From: Plantactinospora sp. KBS50
GTDB taxonomy: Bacteria > Actinomycetota > Actinomycetes > Mycobacteriales > Micromonosporaceae
Direction of reading: 5' to 3'
Length of the DNA: 64,000 nucleotides
Assembly: GCF_002285795.1 (NCBI RefSeq)
Contig: NZ_CP022961.1
Span: forward strand, 3,042,001 to 3,106,000
This document shows, one piece after another, positions 38,024 to 47,474 of this stretch; the first letter of the stretch is position 1, and each line of letters begins with the position of its first letter. The notes under the pieces are model-generated. The model saw nothing but the letters and a program-made list of their open reading frames with translations, searched no databases and was not told where the DNA came from. Made by a program: the position numbers and the translations under genes.

Positions 38024-39157
38024 ATGTTCGGACAGACCACCACACCGGCACCGACGGAACGCGGGCTGGAGGACCTGGACGCGGCGGCGCTCGCGTACGC
38101 GGCGCGGATCGAGGGGCTGCCGCCCGAGCGCCGGCAGGAGGCGCGCGACGACCTGGTCCGGTTCGCGTTGCCGTTCGCCGGCCGGCTGGCCCGGCGGTAC
38201 CGGGGGCGGGGCGAACCGCTTGAGGACCTGGAGCAGGTCGCCCGGCTGGGTCTGGTCAACGCCGTCGACCGGTACGACCCCGAGCGGGGGTCGTTCACCG
38301 CGTACGCGGCGATCACGATCGTCGGTGAGATCAAGCGGCACTTCCGCGACCGGACCTGGGGGGTGCACGTGCCCCGCCGGCTGCGGGACCTGATCCTGGA
38401 GGTCGGTCAGGCCACGTCCGCGCTGACCAGCGAGCTGAGCCGGGCGCCCACCGTGGCCGAACTGGCCGAGCGGCTGGAGACGCCGCAGGAGGAGATCCTC
38501 GCGGCGCTGGAATCGGCGGCCGGCTACAGCCCGGCCTCGCTCAACGCCCCGGTCGGCGGGGAGAGTTCCGCCGAGTTCGGCGACCTGGTCGGCGAGTCGG
38601 ACAACCAACTCGAATCGGTCGACGACCGGGTCACCGTGTCCGGTCTGCTCGGCCACCTGCCCTGGCGGGAGCGGCGCATCCTGGCCATGCGCTTCTACGG
38701 CAACCAGACCCAGGCGGAGATCGCGGCCCGGTTCGGCATCTCCCAGATGCACGTCTCCCGGCTGCTGTCCCGGGCGCTCACCTGGCTGCGCCAGTCGATG
38801 CTCAACGACGCGCCGGCACCCTGGCAGAACGGGACGGCCGAGCCGGAGGCGCCGCGGTCGCGGATGGCCGTGCGCCGGACCGGGGACGGGGTGCTGGTCG
38901 AGGTGACCGGCGACGTCGACCAGGACGGCGCGGAACGCCTGCGCCGGGTGCTCGGCGAGGCCGTCGGCACCGGCCACCCGGCCGAGGTCGTGGTCGATTT
39001 GGCCGGCGTCGGAGCGCTGCACGCCGCCGCCGCGACCGCGCTGGTCGCCGCCCGGGACGTGGCGCTGCGATCCGGCATCCCGGTCCGGCTGGCCCGGGCC
39101 AGACCCGCGGTACGGGCCGTGCTCGCCACCGCCGGCCTGGCCGCCGTGCCCGGTTGA
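38024..39157 (+). CDS. SigB/F-type sigma factor fused to a C-terminal STAS domain
   Basis: Residues 1-262 are a group 3 sigma-70 factor: region 2 (LEDLEQVARLGLVNAVDRYD, FTAYAAITIVGEIKRHFRDR), region 3 (LILEVGQATSALTSELSRAP) and region 4 (LPWRERRILAMRFYGNQTQA, IAARFGISQMHVSRLLSRAL). Residues 281-377 form a STAS domain (GVLVEVTGDVDQDGAERLRR, VVVDLAGVGALHAAAATALV). The normal DSSG phosphorylation motif is replaced by HAAA (333-336), so this STAS cannot be serine-phosphorylated. Sigma factors of this class are usually held by an RsbW kinase that STAS proteins sequester; a tethered, non-phosphorylatable STAS could act in cis. ATG 38024 follows GAGGGAGG. Confidence 0.9.
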   Translation: MFGQTTTPAPTERGLEDLDAAALAYAARIEGLPPERRQEARDDLVRFALPFAGRLARRYRGRGEPLEDLEQVARLGLVNAVDRYDPERGSFTAYAAITIVGEIKRHFRDRTWGVHVPRRLRDLILEVGQATSALTSELSRAPTVAELAERLETPQEEILAALESAAGYSPASLNAPVGGESSAEFGDLVGESDNQLESVDDRVTVSGLLGHLPWRERRILAMRFYGNQTQAEIAARFGISQMHVSRLLSRALTWLRQSMLNDAPAPWQNGTAEPEAPRSRMAVRRTGDGVLVEVTGDVDQDGAERLRRVLGEAVGTGHPAEVVVDLAGVGALHAAAATALVAARDVALRSGIPVRLARARPAVRAVLATAGLAAVPG

Positions 39158-39230
39158 CCTCGACCCGTCGCCGGTTGACCTCGACCCGTCGCCGGTCGAA
39201 CCCGACCCGTCGCCGGTCGATTCCGGTCGA
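39150..39230 (+). repeat. 21-bp tandem array spanning a stop codon
   Basis: CCGGTTGACCTCGACCCGTCG is repeated at 39150-39170 and 39171-39191, with diverged copies at 39192-39212 and 39213 onward. The first copy contains the TGA stop of the sigma factor gene, so the array duplicates the stop codon and its flanks. Confidence 0.8.
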
Positions 39231-39274
39231 CCCTGGTTCGCCGCCGGTTGACCCCGGTCCATCGCCGTACCCGG

Positions 39275-41269
39275 TCAGCCCCGGCCCGGTTCCTCGTCCG
39301 GGGCCGTACCGGAGCCGTCCGACGGGCGGTCCGGGTCGGCATCCTCGGCCTCCGTCGCCGCTTCGGACTCGATGAAGGCCGGCCGGCGCAGGTCCGCCGG
39401 CTCGGGCACCTCGACCATCCGGGCACCGGACTGCGGGCGCGGGTGGTGCCCGGTGGCCGCCCCGGCGCCGTACGCGCCCTCGGCGCTCGGTGACTCCGGC
39501 TGCCGGTGCTCGGCGTGCAGTTCCTCGCTCAGGTGCTGCGGCGGCCGGGTGGTGCGCATCGGGACCTCCCGGAGCAGGTCGGCGACCAGCGGTCCGTACT
39601 TGGCGTCGAAGGCGGGGCGCTCGGAGCGGATCCGCGGCAGACGGTCGAAGTTGCGCAGCGGCGGCGGGCAACTGGTGGCCCACTCCAGGCTGTTGCCGAA
39701 GCCCCACGGGTCGTCCACGGTGACCCGCTGGCCGAAGCGCCAGGACTTCCAGATGTTGTAGATGAAGAACAGCGTGGAGGCGCCCAACACGAACGACCCG
39801 ATCGAGGAGACCATGTTCAGCGTGGTGAACCCGTCCTGCTGCTGGTAGTCGGCGTACCGCCGGGGCATGCCCTCGGCGCCGAGCCAGTGCTGCACCAGGA
39901 AGGTCGCGTGGAAGCCGATGAACATGGTCCAGAAGTGCAGCTTGCCGAGCCGCTCGTCGAGCAGCCGGCCGGTCATCTTCGGGAACCAGAAGTAGGCGCC
40001 GCCGAAGGCGGCGAAGACGATCGTGCCGAACAGCACGTAGTGGAAGTGCGCCACCACGAAGTACGTGTCGGTGACCTGCCAGTCCACCGGCGGGCTGGCC
40101 AGCAGCACGCCGGTGAGCCCGCCGAGCAGGAACGTCACCAGGAAGCCGATGGCGAACAGCATCGGCGTCTCGAAGGTGAGCTGCCCCTTCCACATGGTGC
40201 CGATCCAGTTGAAGAACTTCACCCCGGTGGGCACCGCGATCAGGTAGCTCAGGATGCTGAAGAACGGCAGCAGCACCTGGCCGGTGCCGAACATGTGGTG
40301 CGCCCAGACGCTCATCGACAGGATGGTGATCGAGATCGTGGCGGCGACCAGGCCCTTGTAGCCGAACACCGGCTTGCGGGAGAAGACCGGGATGATCTCG
40401 GTGATGATGCCGAAGAACGGCAGCGCCACGATGTAGACCTCGGGATGGCCGAAGAACCAGAACAGGTGCTGCCACAGCATCGGGCCGCCGGTGGCCGGGT
40501 CGTACACGTGCGCGCCGATCAGCCGGTCCGCGCCGAGCGCCAGCAGCGCCGCGGCCAGCAGCGGGAAAACCATGATCACCAGTACGGCGGTGAGCAGGAC
40601 GTTCCAGGTGAAGATCGGCATCCGGAACATCGTCATGCCCGGCGCCCGCAGGGTCAGGATCGTGGTGATCATGTTGACCGCGCCGAGGATGGTGCCCAGA
40701 CCGGAGATCACCAGACCGACCAGCCACATGTTCGCGCCCACCCCGGGCGAGTTGATCACGTCGCTCAGCGGGGTGTACGCGAACCAGCCGAAGTCCGCCC
40801 AGCCGCCGGGGGTGAGGATCCCGCCCAGCACCATGGACCCGCCGAACAGGTAGAGCCAGTAGGCGAACGCGTTCAGCCGCGGGAACGACACGTCCGGCGC
40901 GCCGATCTGCAACGGCACGACGTAGTTGCCGAACCCGAACACCATCGGGGTGGCGAACAGCAGCAGCATGATCGTGCCGTGCATGGTGAAGAGCTGGTTG
41001 TACTGCTCCGTCGAGAGGAACTGCAGCCCCGGCCGGGCCAGCTCGGCCCGCATCAGCATCGCCATCAGGCCGCCGATCAGGAAGAACCCGAACGACGTGG
41101 CCAGGTACATCAGGCCGATCAGCTTGGCGTCGGTGGTGCGCAGCAGGCGCCACAGCGCGTCGCCGGGGACGGCCCGGCGTACCGGCCCCGGGTAGCCGCC
41201 GAACCGTGCCGGTGCCAGGATCACCGGGCTGCGGTCCCGGTGCGGCTCGGTGGTCACCCGTCTCGCCAT
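39275..41269 (-). CDS. ctaD: Cytochrome c oxidase subunit I (orphan copy)
   Basis: This 664-residue protein has twelve predicted membrane helices. Haem and copper ligands are present: the helix with [31 protein letters not shown] (CuB His-Glu-Tyr), [16 protein letters not shown] and [15 protein letters not shown]. The C-terminal 90 residues are a charged, probably disordered cytoplasmic tail. Subunit II, III and haem-assembly genes are not adjacent, so it must use subunits encoded elsewhere or act as an alternative isoform. ATG 41269 follows GTGAGGAC. It is the last gene of a minus-strand group, after a DUF4383 gene 151 bases upstream. Confidence 0.93.
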   Translation of the reverse strand: MARRVTTEPHRDRSPVILAPARFGGYPGPVRRAVPGDALWRLLRTTDAKLIGLMYLATSFGFFLIGGLMAMLMRAELARPGLQFLSTEQYNQLFTMHGTIMLLLFATPMVFGFGNYVVPLQIGAPDVSFPRLNAFAYWLYLFGGSMVLGGILTPGGWADFGWFAYTPLSDVINSPGVGANMWLVGLVISGLGTILGAVNMITTILTLRAPGMTMFRMPIFTWNVLLTAVLVIMVFPLLAAALLALGADRLIGAHVYDPATGGPMLWQHLFWFFGHPEVYIVALPFFGIITEIIPVFSRKPVFGYKGLVAATISITILSMSVWAHHMFGTGQVLLPFFSILSYLIAVPTGVKFFNWIGTMWKGQLTFETPMLFAIGFLVTFLLGGLTGVLLASPPVDWQVTDTYFVVAHFHYVLFGTIVFAAFGGAYFWFPKMTGRLLDERLGKLHFWTMFIGFHATFLVQHWLGAEGMPRRYADYQQQDGFTTLNMVSSIGSFVLGASTLFFIYNIWKSWRFGQRVTVDDPWGFGNSLEWATSCPPPLRNFDRLPRIRSERPAFDAKYGPLVADLLREVPMRTTRPPQHLSEELHAEHRQPESPSAEGAYGAGAATGHHPRPQSGARMVEVPEPADLRRPAFIESEAATEAEDADPDRPSDGSGTAPDEEPGRG

Positions 41270-41420
41270 GTCCTCACCCCGTCATCGCCCGCGCAACGGA
41301 CAGGGCCGGCTACCCGGTGTCGGGATGCCGAAACCCGGCATTCGGGGTTTTCCTCCCGCCCGGTACCCGACCGGGGCGGCGACCCCACCGGGGCGGCGAC
41401 CCCACCGGGGTCGGGCACGG

Positions 41421-42050
41421 TCAGCGGCGCGGCGGCCCGGTGCCGCGCCGCCCGCCGCGGGTCCGCTCGGCGCGGGACCGCCGTCGGTGGATCCGCCGGC
41501 CGTGGGACTGCCCGCCGCGGGGCTGCCGGTCGGCGGCGAGGACCGGTTCGGCGGCGCGGTTCGGGCCGGCCGGGCGCGCCGGGTCGGCCGGGCGGACCAG
41601 GCCGGCCAGCGCGCCCAGCGCCAGCATGCCGGCCCCGACCAGCGCGTGCAGCCAGTTGTCCGCCCGGTTCAGCGGTACGACGTTTGCCGGCGCCTGCGCG
41701 TCCACCAGCGCGCCGTACAGCCACAGCGCGAGGTAGCCGGCGCCGCCGCCGAGCAGGAAGAGCCGGCTGCCGGCGGGGCTGCGGGCCAGCACCAGGCCCA
41801 GCACCCCGAACCCGATGTGCAGCACGTTGAGCAGCACGGAGACCTGGAAGACGCCGAGCAGCACCGCCCCGGACCGGTGCCCGGCCAGGCCCAGCTCGCC
41901 GAAGTCGCTTGTCACCCCGGGCAGGAAGCCGAGCACGCCGAAGACGATGAACAACCCGCCGATCCCGGCCGCCAGCCGGCTCACGGCCGGCCGCCGGGTC
42001 GCCGGGTGCGGCCGGGCCCGCGCCCGCGCCTGTGCTCTGCCGGTCACCAT
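41421..42050 (-). CDS. DUF4383 membrane protein
   Basis: This 209-residue protein has four membrane segments (GIGGLFIVFGVLGFLPGV, VLLGVFQVSVLLNVLHIGFG, LFLLGGGAGYLALWLYGAL, LHALVGAGMLALGALAGLV) with the family pattern GxxGFxPG and VLHxxxG. The N- and C-termini are Arg/Pro-rich. Function of the family is unknown; it is common in actinobacterial stress-related operons. ATG 42050 follows GAGGAGG and overlaps the end of the GT4 gene by seven bases, so the two are co-translated. Confidence 0.82.
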   Translation of the reverse strand: MVTGRAQARARARPHPATRRPAVSRLAAGIGGLFIVFGVLGFLPGVTSDFGELGLAGHRSGAVLLGVFQVSVLLNVLHIGFGVLGLVLARSPAGSRLFLLGGGAGYLALWLYGALVDAQAPANVVPLNRADNWLHALVGAGMLALGALAGLVRPADPARPAGPNRAAEPVLAADRQPRGGQSHGRRIHRRRSRAERTRGGRRGTGPPRR

Positions 42051-43357
42051 CGCGCCTCCTCGTGCCCGAGGGACAGCCCACCGGTCTCGTGCCCGAGGGA
42101 CAGCCCACCGGTGCCACGTTGATCGAGGTGCTCGGGGAACCGGAGGCGCTTCCCGAGCACGCCGACGCCGTGTTCAACCGCGTCGGCCGGCGGCGGGTGC
42201 GGGGACGGGGTCGGCGCGGGTACCTCGGGCGACCTCCGGACCCGGTCGTACAGCTCGACGTAGCGCTGGGCCATCAGCGCGGGGGTGAACCGGCGCGCGG
42301 CCTCGCGCCGGCACTGCGCCTCGTCCAGGAGCTGCGCCGCCACCAGCAGGTCGGCCAGCTCGTCCTCGGCGTCGGTCAGCAGCCCGGTCCGGCCGTGCTC
42401 GACCAGCTCGGGCAGGCAGCCCCGGGCGGTGGCCACCACCGGGGTGCCGAGGGCCAGCGACTCGACCACGGCCGTGCCGCCGGGTTCCTCCCAGCGCAGC
42501 GGGAACAGCGTGGCCCGGGCGGCGGCCACCAGGTCGTCGCGGTCGCGGCCGGCGACCGTGCCGATCCAGCGGACCCGGTCGCCGTCCACGTGCGGCGCCA
42601 CCCGGTCGTACCAGTACCGCACGTCCGGGTTCTGCCGGGCCGCGGCGCCGGCGGCGGCCAGGTCCGCCGGCCGGTGGTACGGCCCGACCGGGCCGGCCAG
42701 CACCAGCGGTACGCCGGCGGCCCGGGCCAGCCGGGCGCCCAGGTGCTGCCCCTTGCCCGGGGTGATCCGGCCGAGGATCACCGCGTACCCGCCCTTGGCC
42801 ACCGGCGCCCGGCGGTCCGCGCCGGTGGCCAGCGGGGTGGCCAGGTGGACGTGGCCGACCGCGTGCCGCCGCAGCGCCAGCGGTGCCCGGGCCAACTGGC
42901 TGGCGGAGACGCCGTTGACCCGGACCCGCTCCCCGGCGCAGATCGCGCCGTACAGCTCCGGATGCTTGCCGAGGTCCCAGTGCAGCGTGTGCAGCACGGG
43001 CGGGGCGTCCGGACCCATGGCGGCGAAGGTGGCCAGGCCGACCGCCTCGACGTGGTCGTGCACCAGGTCGATGTCCGGGTGCTCGCGCAGCCGCCGGACC
43101 ACCCCGTGCTGGTGTGCCTGGGCCAGCCCGCAGACCTGGTTGTACGGCCGTTGCAGGTGCGCGAACTGGCCGTCGGGGAAGACCGACACCAGTTCGTCCA
43201 CGGCCAGCGTGCTGGCGCCGACGGAGGCCAGCACCACCCGGACGCCGAGCCGGCGCAGTTCGGGAACGAGCGTCGCCACCACGTTCTCGATCCCGCCGTA
43301 GCCCGGCGGCGGCACCGCCAGCCACGGTCCGGCGTTCATCAGCACGGTCGGGCCCAT
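42044..43357 (-). CDS. GT4-family glycosyltransferase
   Basis: This 437-residue GT-B enzyme has GYGGIENVVATLVPELRRLG in the N-terminal domain, HDHVEAVGLAT, and a C-terminal nucleotide-sugar site (YAVILGRITPGKGQHLGARL, LFPLRWEEPGGTAVVESLAL with the conserved E-x7-E, GTPVVATARGCLPELVEHG). Genes of this type follow GpgS in some actinobacteria, so extension of glucosylglycerate or a related glycoside is possible. The C-terminal tail carries TGGLSLGHE twice, from a 27-bp duplication at 42061-42114. It lies 44 bases after gpgS. Confidence 0.85.
   Translation of the reverse strand: MGPTVLMNAGPWLAVPPPGYGGIENVVATLVPELRRLGVRVVLASVGASTLAVDELVSVFPDGQFAHLQRPYNQVCGLAQAHQHGVVRRLREHPDIDLVHDHVEAVGLATFAAMGPDAPPVLHTLHWDLGKHPELYGAICAGERVRVNGVSASQLARAPLALRRHAVGHVHLATPLATGADRRAPVAKGGYAVILGRITPGKGQHLGARLARAAGVPLVLAGPVGPYHRPADLAAAGAAARQNPDVRYWYDRVAPHVDGDRVRWIGTVAGRDRDDLVAAARATLFPLRWEEPGGTAVVESLALGTPVVATARGCLPELVEHGRTGLLTDAEDELADLLVAAQLLDEAQCRREAARRFTPALMAQRYVELYDRVRRSPEVPAPTPSPHPPPADAVEHGVGVLGKRLRFPEHLDQRGTGGLSLGHETGGLSLGHEEARW
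42061..42114 (-). repeat. 27-bp tandem duplication in the GT4 C-terminus
   Basis: Two copies of a 27-base unit, differing only in the last two bases, encode the repeated TGGLSLGHE peptide at the end of the GT4 protein. They also lie directly upstream of the DUF4383 start codon. Confidence 0.85.
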
Positions 43358-43401
43358 CTGTCACCTCACAGGGAAACGGCGGGCACCGGCCGCCGACCGG
43401 G

Positions 43402-44424
43402 TCAGGCCACGTACTCGTGTTGCCGGTCGCGCATCAGGTCGCGAAGCTCGTACAGCGGGGGTCGTTCCTGCACGGAGACGTCGGTGACCACCACCTCCCG
43501 GCTCAGGTGCGGCCGCTCCTGCGCCGCGGCGCCGCGCCGGAACTGGGTGAGCAGGCCGGTGGGGGGCAACGGGTCGGCCACCCGGCCCTGCCGGTGCAGC
43601 CGGGACCAGGCGGTGTAGAGGATCTGGGCGGACATCCGGCCCAGCGCCTCGGTGTCCTGGTGCCGGTGCAGCCGCTCGCCGAGGTCGACCTGGGCCAGCC
43701 CGTCCAGGCCCACCAGGTCGAACAGGTCGATCAGCAGGGCGGTCTCGACGCCGTACCCGGAGACGAACGGCACCTGTTCGAGCACCGCGCGCCGGCCGGC
43801 GTACTCGCCGGCCAGTGGCTGGATGAAACCGGCCAGTTCGGGCCAGAACAGGTTGAACAGGGGGCGGGCCATCAGCTCGGTGACCCGGCCGCCGCCGTCC
43901 TGCTCGACGCCCGCGGCGCCGATCAGCGGCCGGTGGTAGAAGCCCTTGACGAACGCCACGGAGGGGTCGGTGAGCAGCGGCCCGAGCAGACCGGTGATGA
44001 AGTGCGGGCTGAACTCGCGCAGGTCGGCATCCACGAACGCCACCACGTCGCCGCTGGCGGCGGCCAGGCCGCACCACAGCGCGTCGCCCTTGCCGGCCAG
44101 CCGCGGCAGCCCCCGGGTCATCCGGTCCTGGCTGACCACCCGGGCCCCGGCGGCGGTGGCGACGGCCACCGTGTCGTCCCGGGACCGCGAGTCGACCACG
44201 ATCACCTCGTCGACCAGCGGCACGTCCTGCACGAGGTACCGGCGGATCGTCGAGACGATCGGGCCGACCGTGGTGGCCTCGTTCCGGGCCGGCAGCACCA
44301 CGCTCACTCTGGTCTCGCCCTTGGCGCCCAGCAGGCTCCGGGTGCTCCACTGACCGGCGGTACGGGTCCGGTAGCTGGACCACGCCTCGACGGTGGGCGG
44401 GATGGTCGGTCTCGCTTGCCCCAC
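43402..44424 (-). CDS. gpgS: Glucosyl-3-phosphoglycerate synthase (GT81)
   Basis: This 340-residue GT-A enzyme transfers glucose from an NDP-donor to 3-phosphoglycerate. It shows VSVVLPARNEATTVGPIVS, EVIVVDSRSRDDTVAVA, DRMTRGLPRLAGKGDALWCG, DVVAFVDADLREFSPHF (metal-binding DxD-like), FVKGFYHRPL, GGGRVTELMARPLFN and IQPLAGEYAGRRAVLEQVPF, closely following M. tuberculosis GpgS. GTG 44424 has AGGAG at ideal spacing. It is the first gene of the minus-strand run with the GT4 gene. The product feeds glucosylglycerate or methylglucose lipopolysaccharide synthesis. Confidence 0.9.
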   Translation of the reverse strand: MGQARPTIPPTVEAWSSYRTRTAGQWSTRSLLGAKGETRVSVVLPARNEATTVGPIVSTIRRYLVQDVPLVDEVIVVDSRSRDDTVAVATAAGARVVSQDRMTRGLPRLAGKGDALWCGLAAASGDVVAFVDADLREFSPHFITGLLGPLLTDPSVAFVKGFYHRPLIGAAGVEQDGGGRVTELMARPLFNLFWPELAGFIQPLAGEYAGRRAVLEQVPFVSGYGVETALLIDLFDLVGLDGLAQVDLGERLHRHQDTEALGRMSAQILYTAWSRLHRQGRVADPLPPTGLLTQFRRGAAAQERPHLSREVVVTDVSVQERPPLYELRDLMRDRQHEYVA

Positions 44425-44683
44425 AGGCCGCTCCTATCACATAGACGATGCCAAATCGTTGCCAAGCCGGTGCTGGGTTCCCGCGGAGATCACCGGCTAA
44501 CCGCGATCCTGGCCGACCGGTGGGGCGTGAATTGTTAACAGGAGGGGAAATGTGGACACCTTGCCGCGGTTCCGGCCGACCGCGGCCGGGCCGGAGCGCG
44601 ATCACCGGGTCGCGACCGACGGGTCGCGACGCCGCTGCGCCGAGCCGCCCGGTGCGGGTACGTCGTTTCGATGTCCGGTCGGC

Positions 44684-44689
44684 TACCGT
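44684..44689 (+). promoter_or_regulatory. -10 element for secA2, probably leaderless
   Basis: TACCGT ends eight bases before the secA2 ATG. The ATG has no Shine-Dalgarno sequence, so transcription probably starts at or next to the start codon. Confidence 0.45.
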
Positions 44690-44697
44690 TGCGCGTC

Positions 44698-46992
44698 ATG
44701 GGCGTCTCGCAGCGTTTGAAGACCAGGGTCCGGCGCTTCCTCCAGCGTCCCGGCAGCACGGTCGACCTCACCCCCCTGTCCAAGCTGCTCCCGGGCATCG
44801 AGGCGCGCGAGGAGGAGCTGTCCGCGCTCTCCGATGCACAGCTGACGGAGCTGGCCGGGGAGGCCGAGGACTACACCGAGATCTGCGCCGTCGGCCGCGA
44901 GGCCGCCCGCCGCGCCCTGGACCAGCGCCCGTACGACGTGCAGCTGCTGGGCGCGATGTCGCTGCTGTCCGGCAAGGTCGCCGAGATGGCCACCGGTGAG
45001 GGCAAGACGCTGACCGCGACCGTCGCCGCCTACGGGCACGTCCGGCTCGGCAACGGTCCCGTGCACGTGCTGACCGTGAACGACTACCTGGCCCGCCGCG
45101 ACGCCGAGTGGATGGAGCCGGTCTACCGGCTGCTCGGCCTGAGCGTGGGCTGGGTGAACGAGGCGTCCACGGCGCAGGAGCGGCGTGCCGCCTACGGCCG
45201 GGACGTCACCTACGTCTCGGTCAGCGAGGCCGGTTTCGACTACCTGCGCGACCAGCTCGTCACGGACATCGAGGACCGGGTGCAGCGCCCGCTGAGCACG
45301 GCGATCGTCGACGAGGCCGACTCGATCATGATCGACGAGGCCCGGGTGCCGATGGTGCTGGCCGGCGCCGTACCGGGCGAGCAGGATCCGGTGCACACCG
45401 CCGCCGCCCTGGTCCGGGACCTGCGCCCGGGCACCGACTACACGGTGGCCGAGGACGGCCGCAGCGCCGCCTTCACCACCGCGGGCCTGCACGCGCTGGA
45501 GGAGAAGCTCGACGGCCTCGACCTGTACGCCGAGGACAACGTCGACCAGCTCTCCGCGCTCAACGTGGCGCTGCACGCGCACGCGCTGCTCAACCGGGAC
45601 GTCGACTACATCGTCCGCAACGGCGCCGTCGAGCTGATCGACGAGATGCGCGGCCGGGTCGCCCAGCGGCGGCGCTGGCCGGACGGCCTGCAGGCGGCCG
45701 TGGAGGCCAAGGAGGGCCTGGACGCCACCGCCGAGGGCGAGGTGCTGGGCACCATCGCCGTCCAGGCGTACGTCGCGCTCTACCCCGTGGTCTGCGGGAT
45801 GACCGCCACCGCGGTGCTGGTCGGGGACCAGCTACGGGAGTTCTTCGGTCTTGAGGTGGCGGTGATCCCGCCCAACACCCCGTGCGTGCGGGTGGACGAC
45901 CCGGACCGCATCTACGCCACCCGCGCCGAGAAGGAGGAGGCGCTGGTCGACGAGATCCGGCGCTGCCACGAGGCGGGCCGGCCGGTGCTGGTCGGCACCC
46001 TCGACGTGAAGGAGTCGGAGGCGCTGGCCGCCGCGCTCACCGCGGCCGACGTGCCGTGCGTGGTGCTGAACGCCAAGAACGACGCGGAGGAGGCGGCGAT
46101 CATCGCCGAGGCCGGCGCGTACGGCGCGGTGACGGTCTCCACCCAGATGGCCGGCCGGGGCGTGGACATCCGGCTCGGCGGCAGCGACCAGGCCGACCGG
46201 GACCGGGTGGCCGAGCTGGGCGGCCTGTACGTGATGGGCAGCGGCCGGCACGACAGCCGGCGCGTCGACGACCAGCTTCGTGGCCGCGCCGGCCGGCAGG
46301 GCGACCCGGGCGGCTCGGTGTTCTTCGTGAGCCTGGAGGACGACCTGGTGGTCCGGCACGCCGCCGACGCGATCCCGCCGTCGCCCCGGATGCACGCCGA
46401 CGGGCTGGTCACCGACGAGCAGGTCGAGTACGCCGTGGAGCACGCCCAGCGGGTCGCCGAGGGGGTGAACCACGAGATCCACCGCAACACCTGGCGGTAC
46501 AGCGTGGTGATCGAGCAGCAGCGCAAGGCGCTGGCCGAGCGGCGGGAGCGGCTGCTCACCTCGGAGGTGGCCGCGCTGATGCTGCTGGAGCGGCTGCCGG
46601 AGAAGACCAAGGAGATGGACGAGGACATCCTCTCCCGGGCCGCCCGGTCGATCGCGCTCTACCACCTCGACCGGCTCTGGGCCGCGCACCTGGCCGAGCT
46701 GTCCGAGGTCCGCGAGGGCGTGCACCTGCGGGCGCTGGGCCGGCTCGACCCGCTGGACGAGTTCCACCGGGCCGCCGTGCCGGCGTTCAACGAGCTGATG
46801 CCGGAGATCGAACGGCGGACCGTGGAGACGTTCGAGGAGACCGAGTTCGGCGACGAGTGGGAGCCCGACGCCGCCAAGATCGTCCGGCCGAGCGCCACCT
46901 GGACGTACCTCGTGCACGACAACCCGTTCGGTTCGGAGCTGGACCGGCTGATCGCCTCGGTCGGCCGGCGGCTGCGCTCCGGCGGTCACTGA
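44698..46992 (+). CDS. secA2: Accessory preprotein translocase ATPase SecA2
   Basis: This 764-residue SecA-family motor powers export of a subset of proteins through SecYEG. It has VAEMATGEGKTLTATVAA (Walker A), LTVNDYLARRDAEWM, STAIVDEADSIMIDEARVPM (Walker B), STQMAGRGVDIRLGG and DDQLRGRAGRQGDPG. It lacks the C-terminal zinc-binding tail and is shorter than canonical SecA1 (about 900+ residues), as expected for SecA2. A housekeeping secA1 is not in the window. A strong ribosome-site-like AGGAGGGG at 44540 precedes a different frame and is not used here. Confidence 0.93.
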   Translation: MGVSQRLKTRVRRFLQRPGSTVDLTPLSKLLPGIEAREEELSALSDAQLTELAGEAEDYTEICAVGREAARRALDQRPYDVQLLGAMSLLSGKVAEMATGEGKTLTATVAAYGHVRLGNGPVHVLTVNDYLARRDAEWMEPVYRLLGLSVGWVNEASTAQERRAAYGRDVTYVSVSEAGFDYLRDQLVTDIEDRVQRPLSTAIVDEADSIMIDEARVPMVLAGAVPGEQDPVHTAAALVRDLRPGTDYTVAEDGRSAAFTTAGLHALEEKLDGLDLYAEDNVDQLSALNVALHAHALLNRDVDYIVRNGAVELIDEMRGRVAQRRRWPDGLQAAVEAKEGLDATAEGEVLGTIAVQAYVALYPVVCGMTATAVLVGDQLREFFGLEVAVIPPNTPCVRVDDPDRIYATRAEKEEALVDEIRRCHEAGRPVLVGTLDVKESEALAAALTAADVPCVVLNAKNDAEEAAIIAEAGAYGAVTVSTQMAGRGVDIRLGGSDQADRDRVAELGGLYVMGSGRHDSRRVDDQLRGRAGRQGDPGGSVFFVSLEDDLVVRHAADAIPPSPRMHADGLVTDEQVEYAVEHAQRVAEGVNHEIHRNTWRYSVVIEQQRKALAERRERLLTSEVAALMLLERLPEKTKEMDEDILSRAARSIALYHLDRLWAAHLAELSEVREGVHLRALGRLDPLDEFHRAAVPAFNELMPEIERRTVETFEETEFGDEWEPDAAKIVRPSATWTYLVHDNPFGSELDRLIASVGRRLRSGGH

Positions 46993-47144
46993 CCTTCCTC
47001 GCGACCCGCCCCGGGGACCGGCCGGCTGGTCCGGGCCGGCCCTCGGGGCGCCGCCGTGCCCGTGCCGGCCGTCCCCGCACGGGCTCGCGGCTGGTCGAGG
47101 TCGTCAACGACCTTCGCGACGGCGGCTGCCGGTAGCGTGCCGGC

Positions 47145-47474
47145 TCAGCGGTTGTCGCCGCTGCCGCCCAGCACCCCCCGGCCCTGCCGGCTGGCCAGCT
47201 TGGCCAGGTTGCCCGCGGCGATGTCGTCCAGGCTCAGGTCGAGATAGTCGGCGAGCACCGCCAGGTACCAGAGCACGTCGCCGAGTTCCTTGGCGATGTC
47301 GGCCCGGTCGATCCGGGTCTCGTCGCTGTCCAGGTCCCGGACCCACTTCTTGAACTTCTCGGCGACCTCACCCGACTCACCGACCAGCCCGAGCACCAGG
47401 TGGAGCAGTTCGTTCCGCTTGTCCCGGGGGGCGGCGGTGCGCAGGGCGCCGCGCTGATACTCGTCCAACTCCAT
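47145..47474 (-). CDS. MazG-like nucleotide pyrophosphohydrolase
   Basis: This 109-residue single MazG-type helical domain has LVLGLVGESGEVAEKFKKW (ExxE metal site) and IAKELGDVLWYLAVLADYL (ExxD metal site). Such enzymes hydrolyse non-canonical NTPs and may modulate stress nucleotides. The C-terminal 20 residues (ASRQGRGVLGGSGDNR) are tail-like. It converges with secA2 and is divergent from the GAF-ANTAR gene. Confidence 0.88.
   Translation of the reverse strand: MELDEYQRGALRTAAPRDKRNELLHLVLGLVGESGEVAEKFKKWVRDLDSDETRIDRADIAKELGDVLWYLAVLADYLDLSLDDIAAGNLAKLASRQGRGVLGGSGDNR

Noticed and set aside
44550-44999. ATG with a strong AGGAGGGG site ahead of secA2, open for 149 codons
   Set aside because: Third-position GC is clearly below that of real genes here, and the second half overlaps secA2 in another frame. 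A very short regulatory peptide cannot be excluded.
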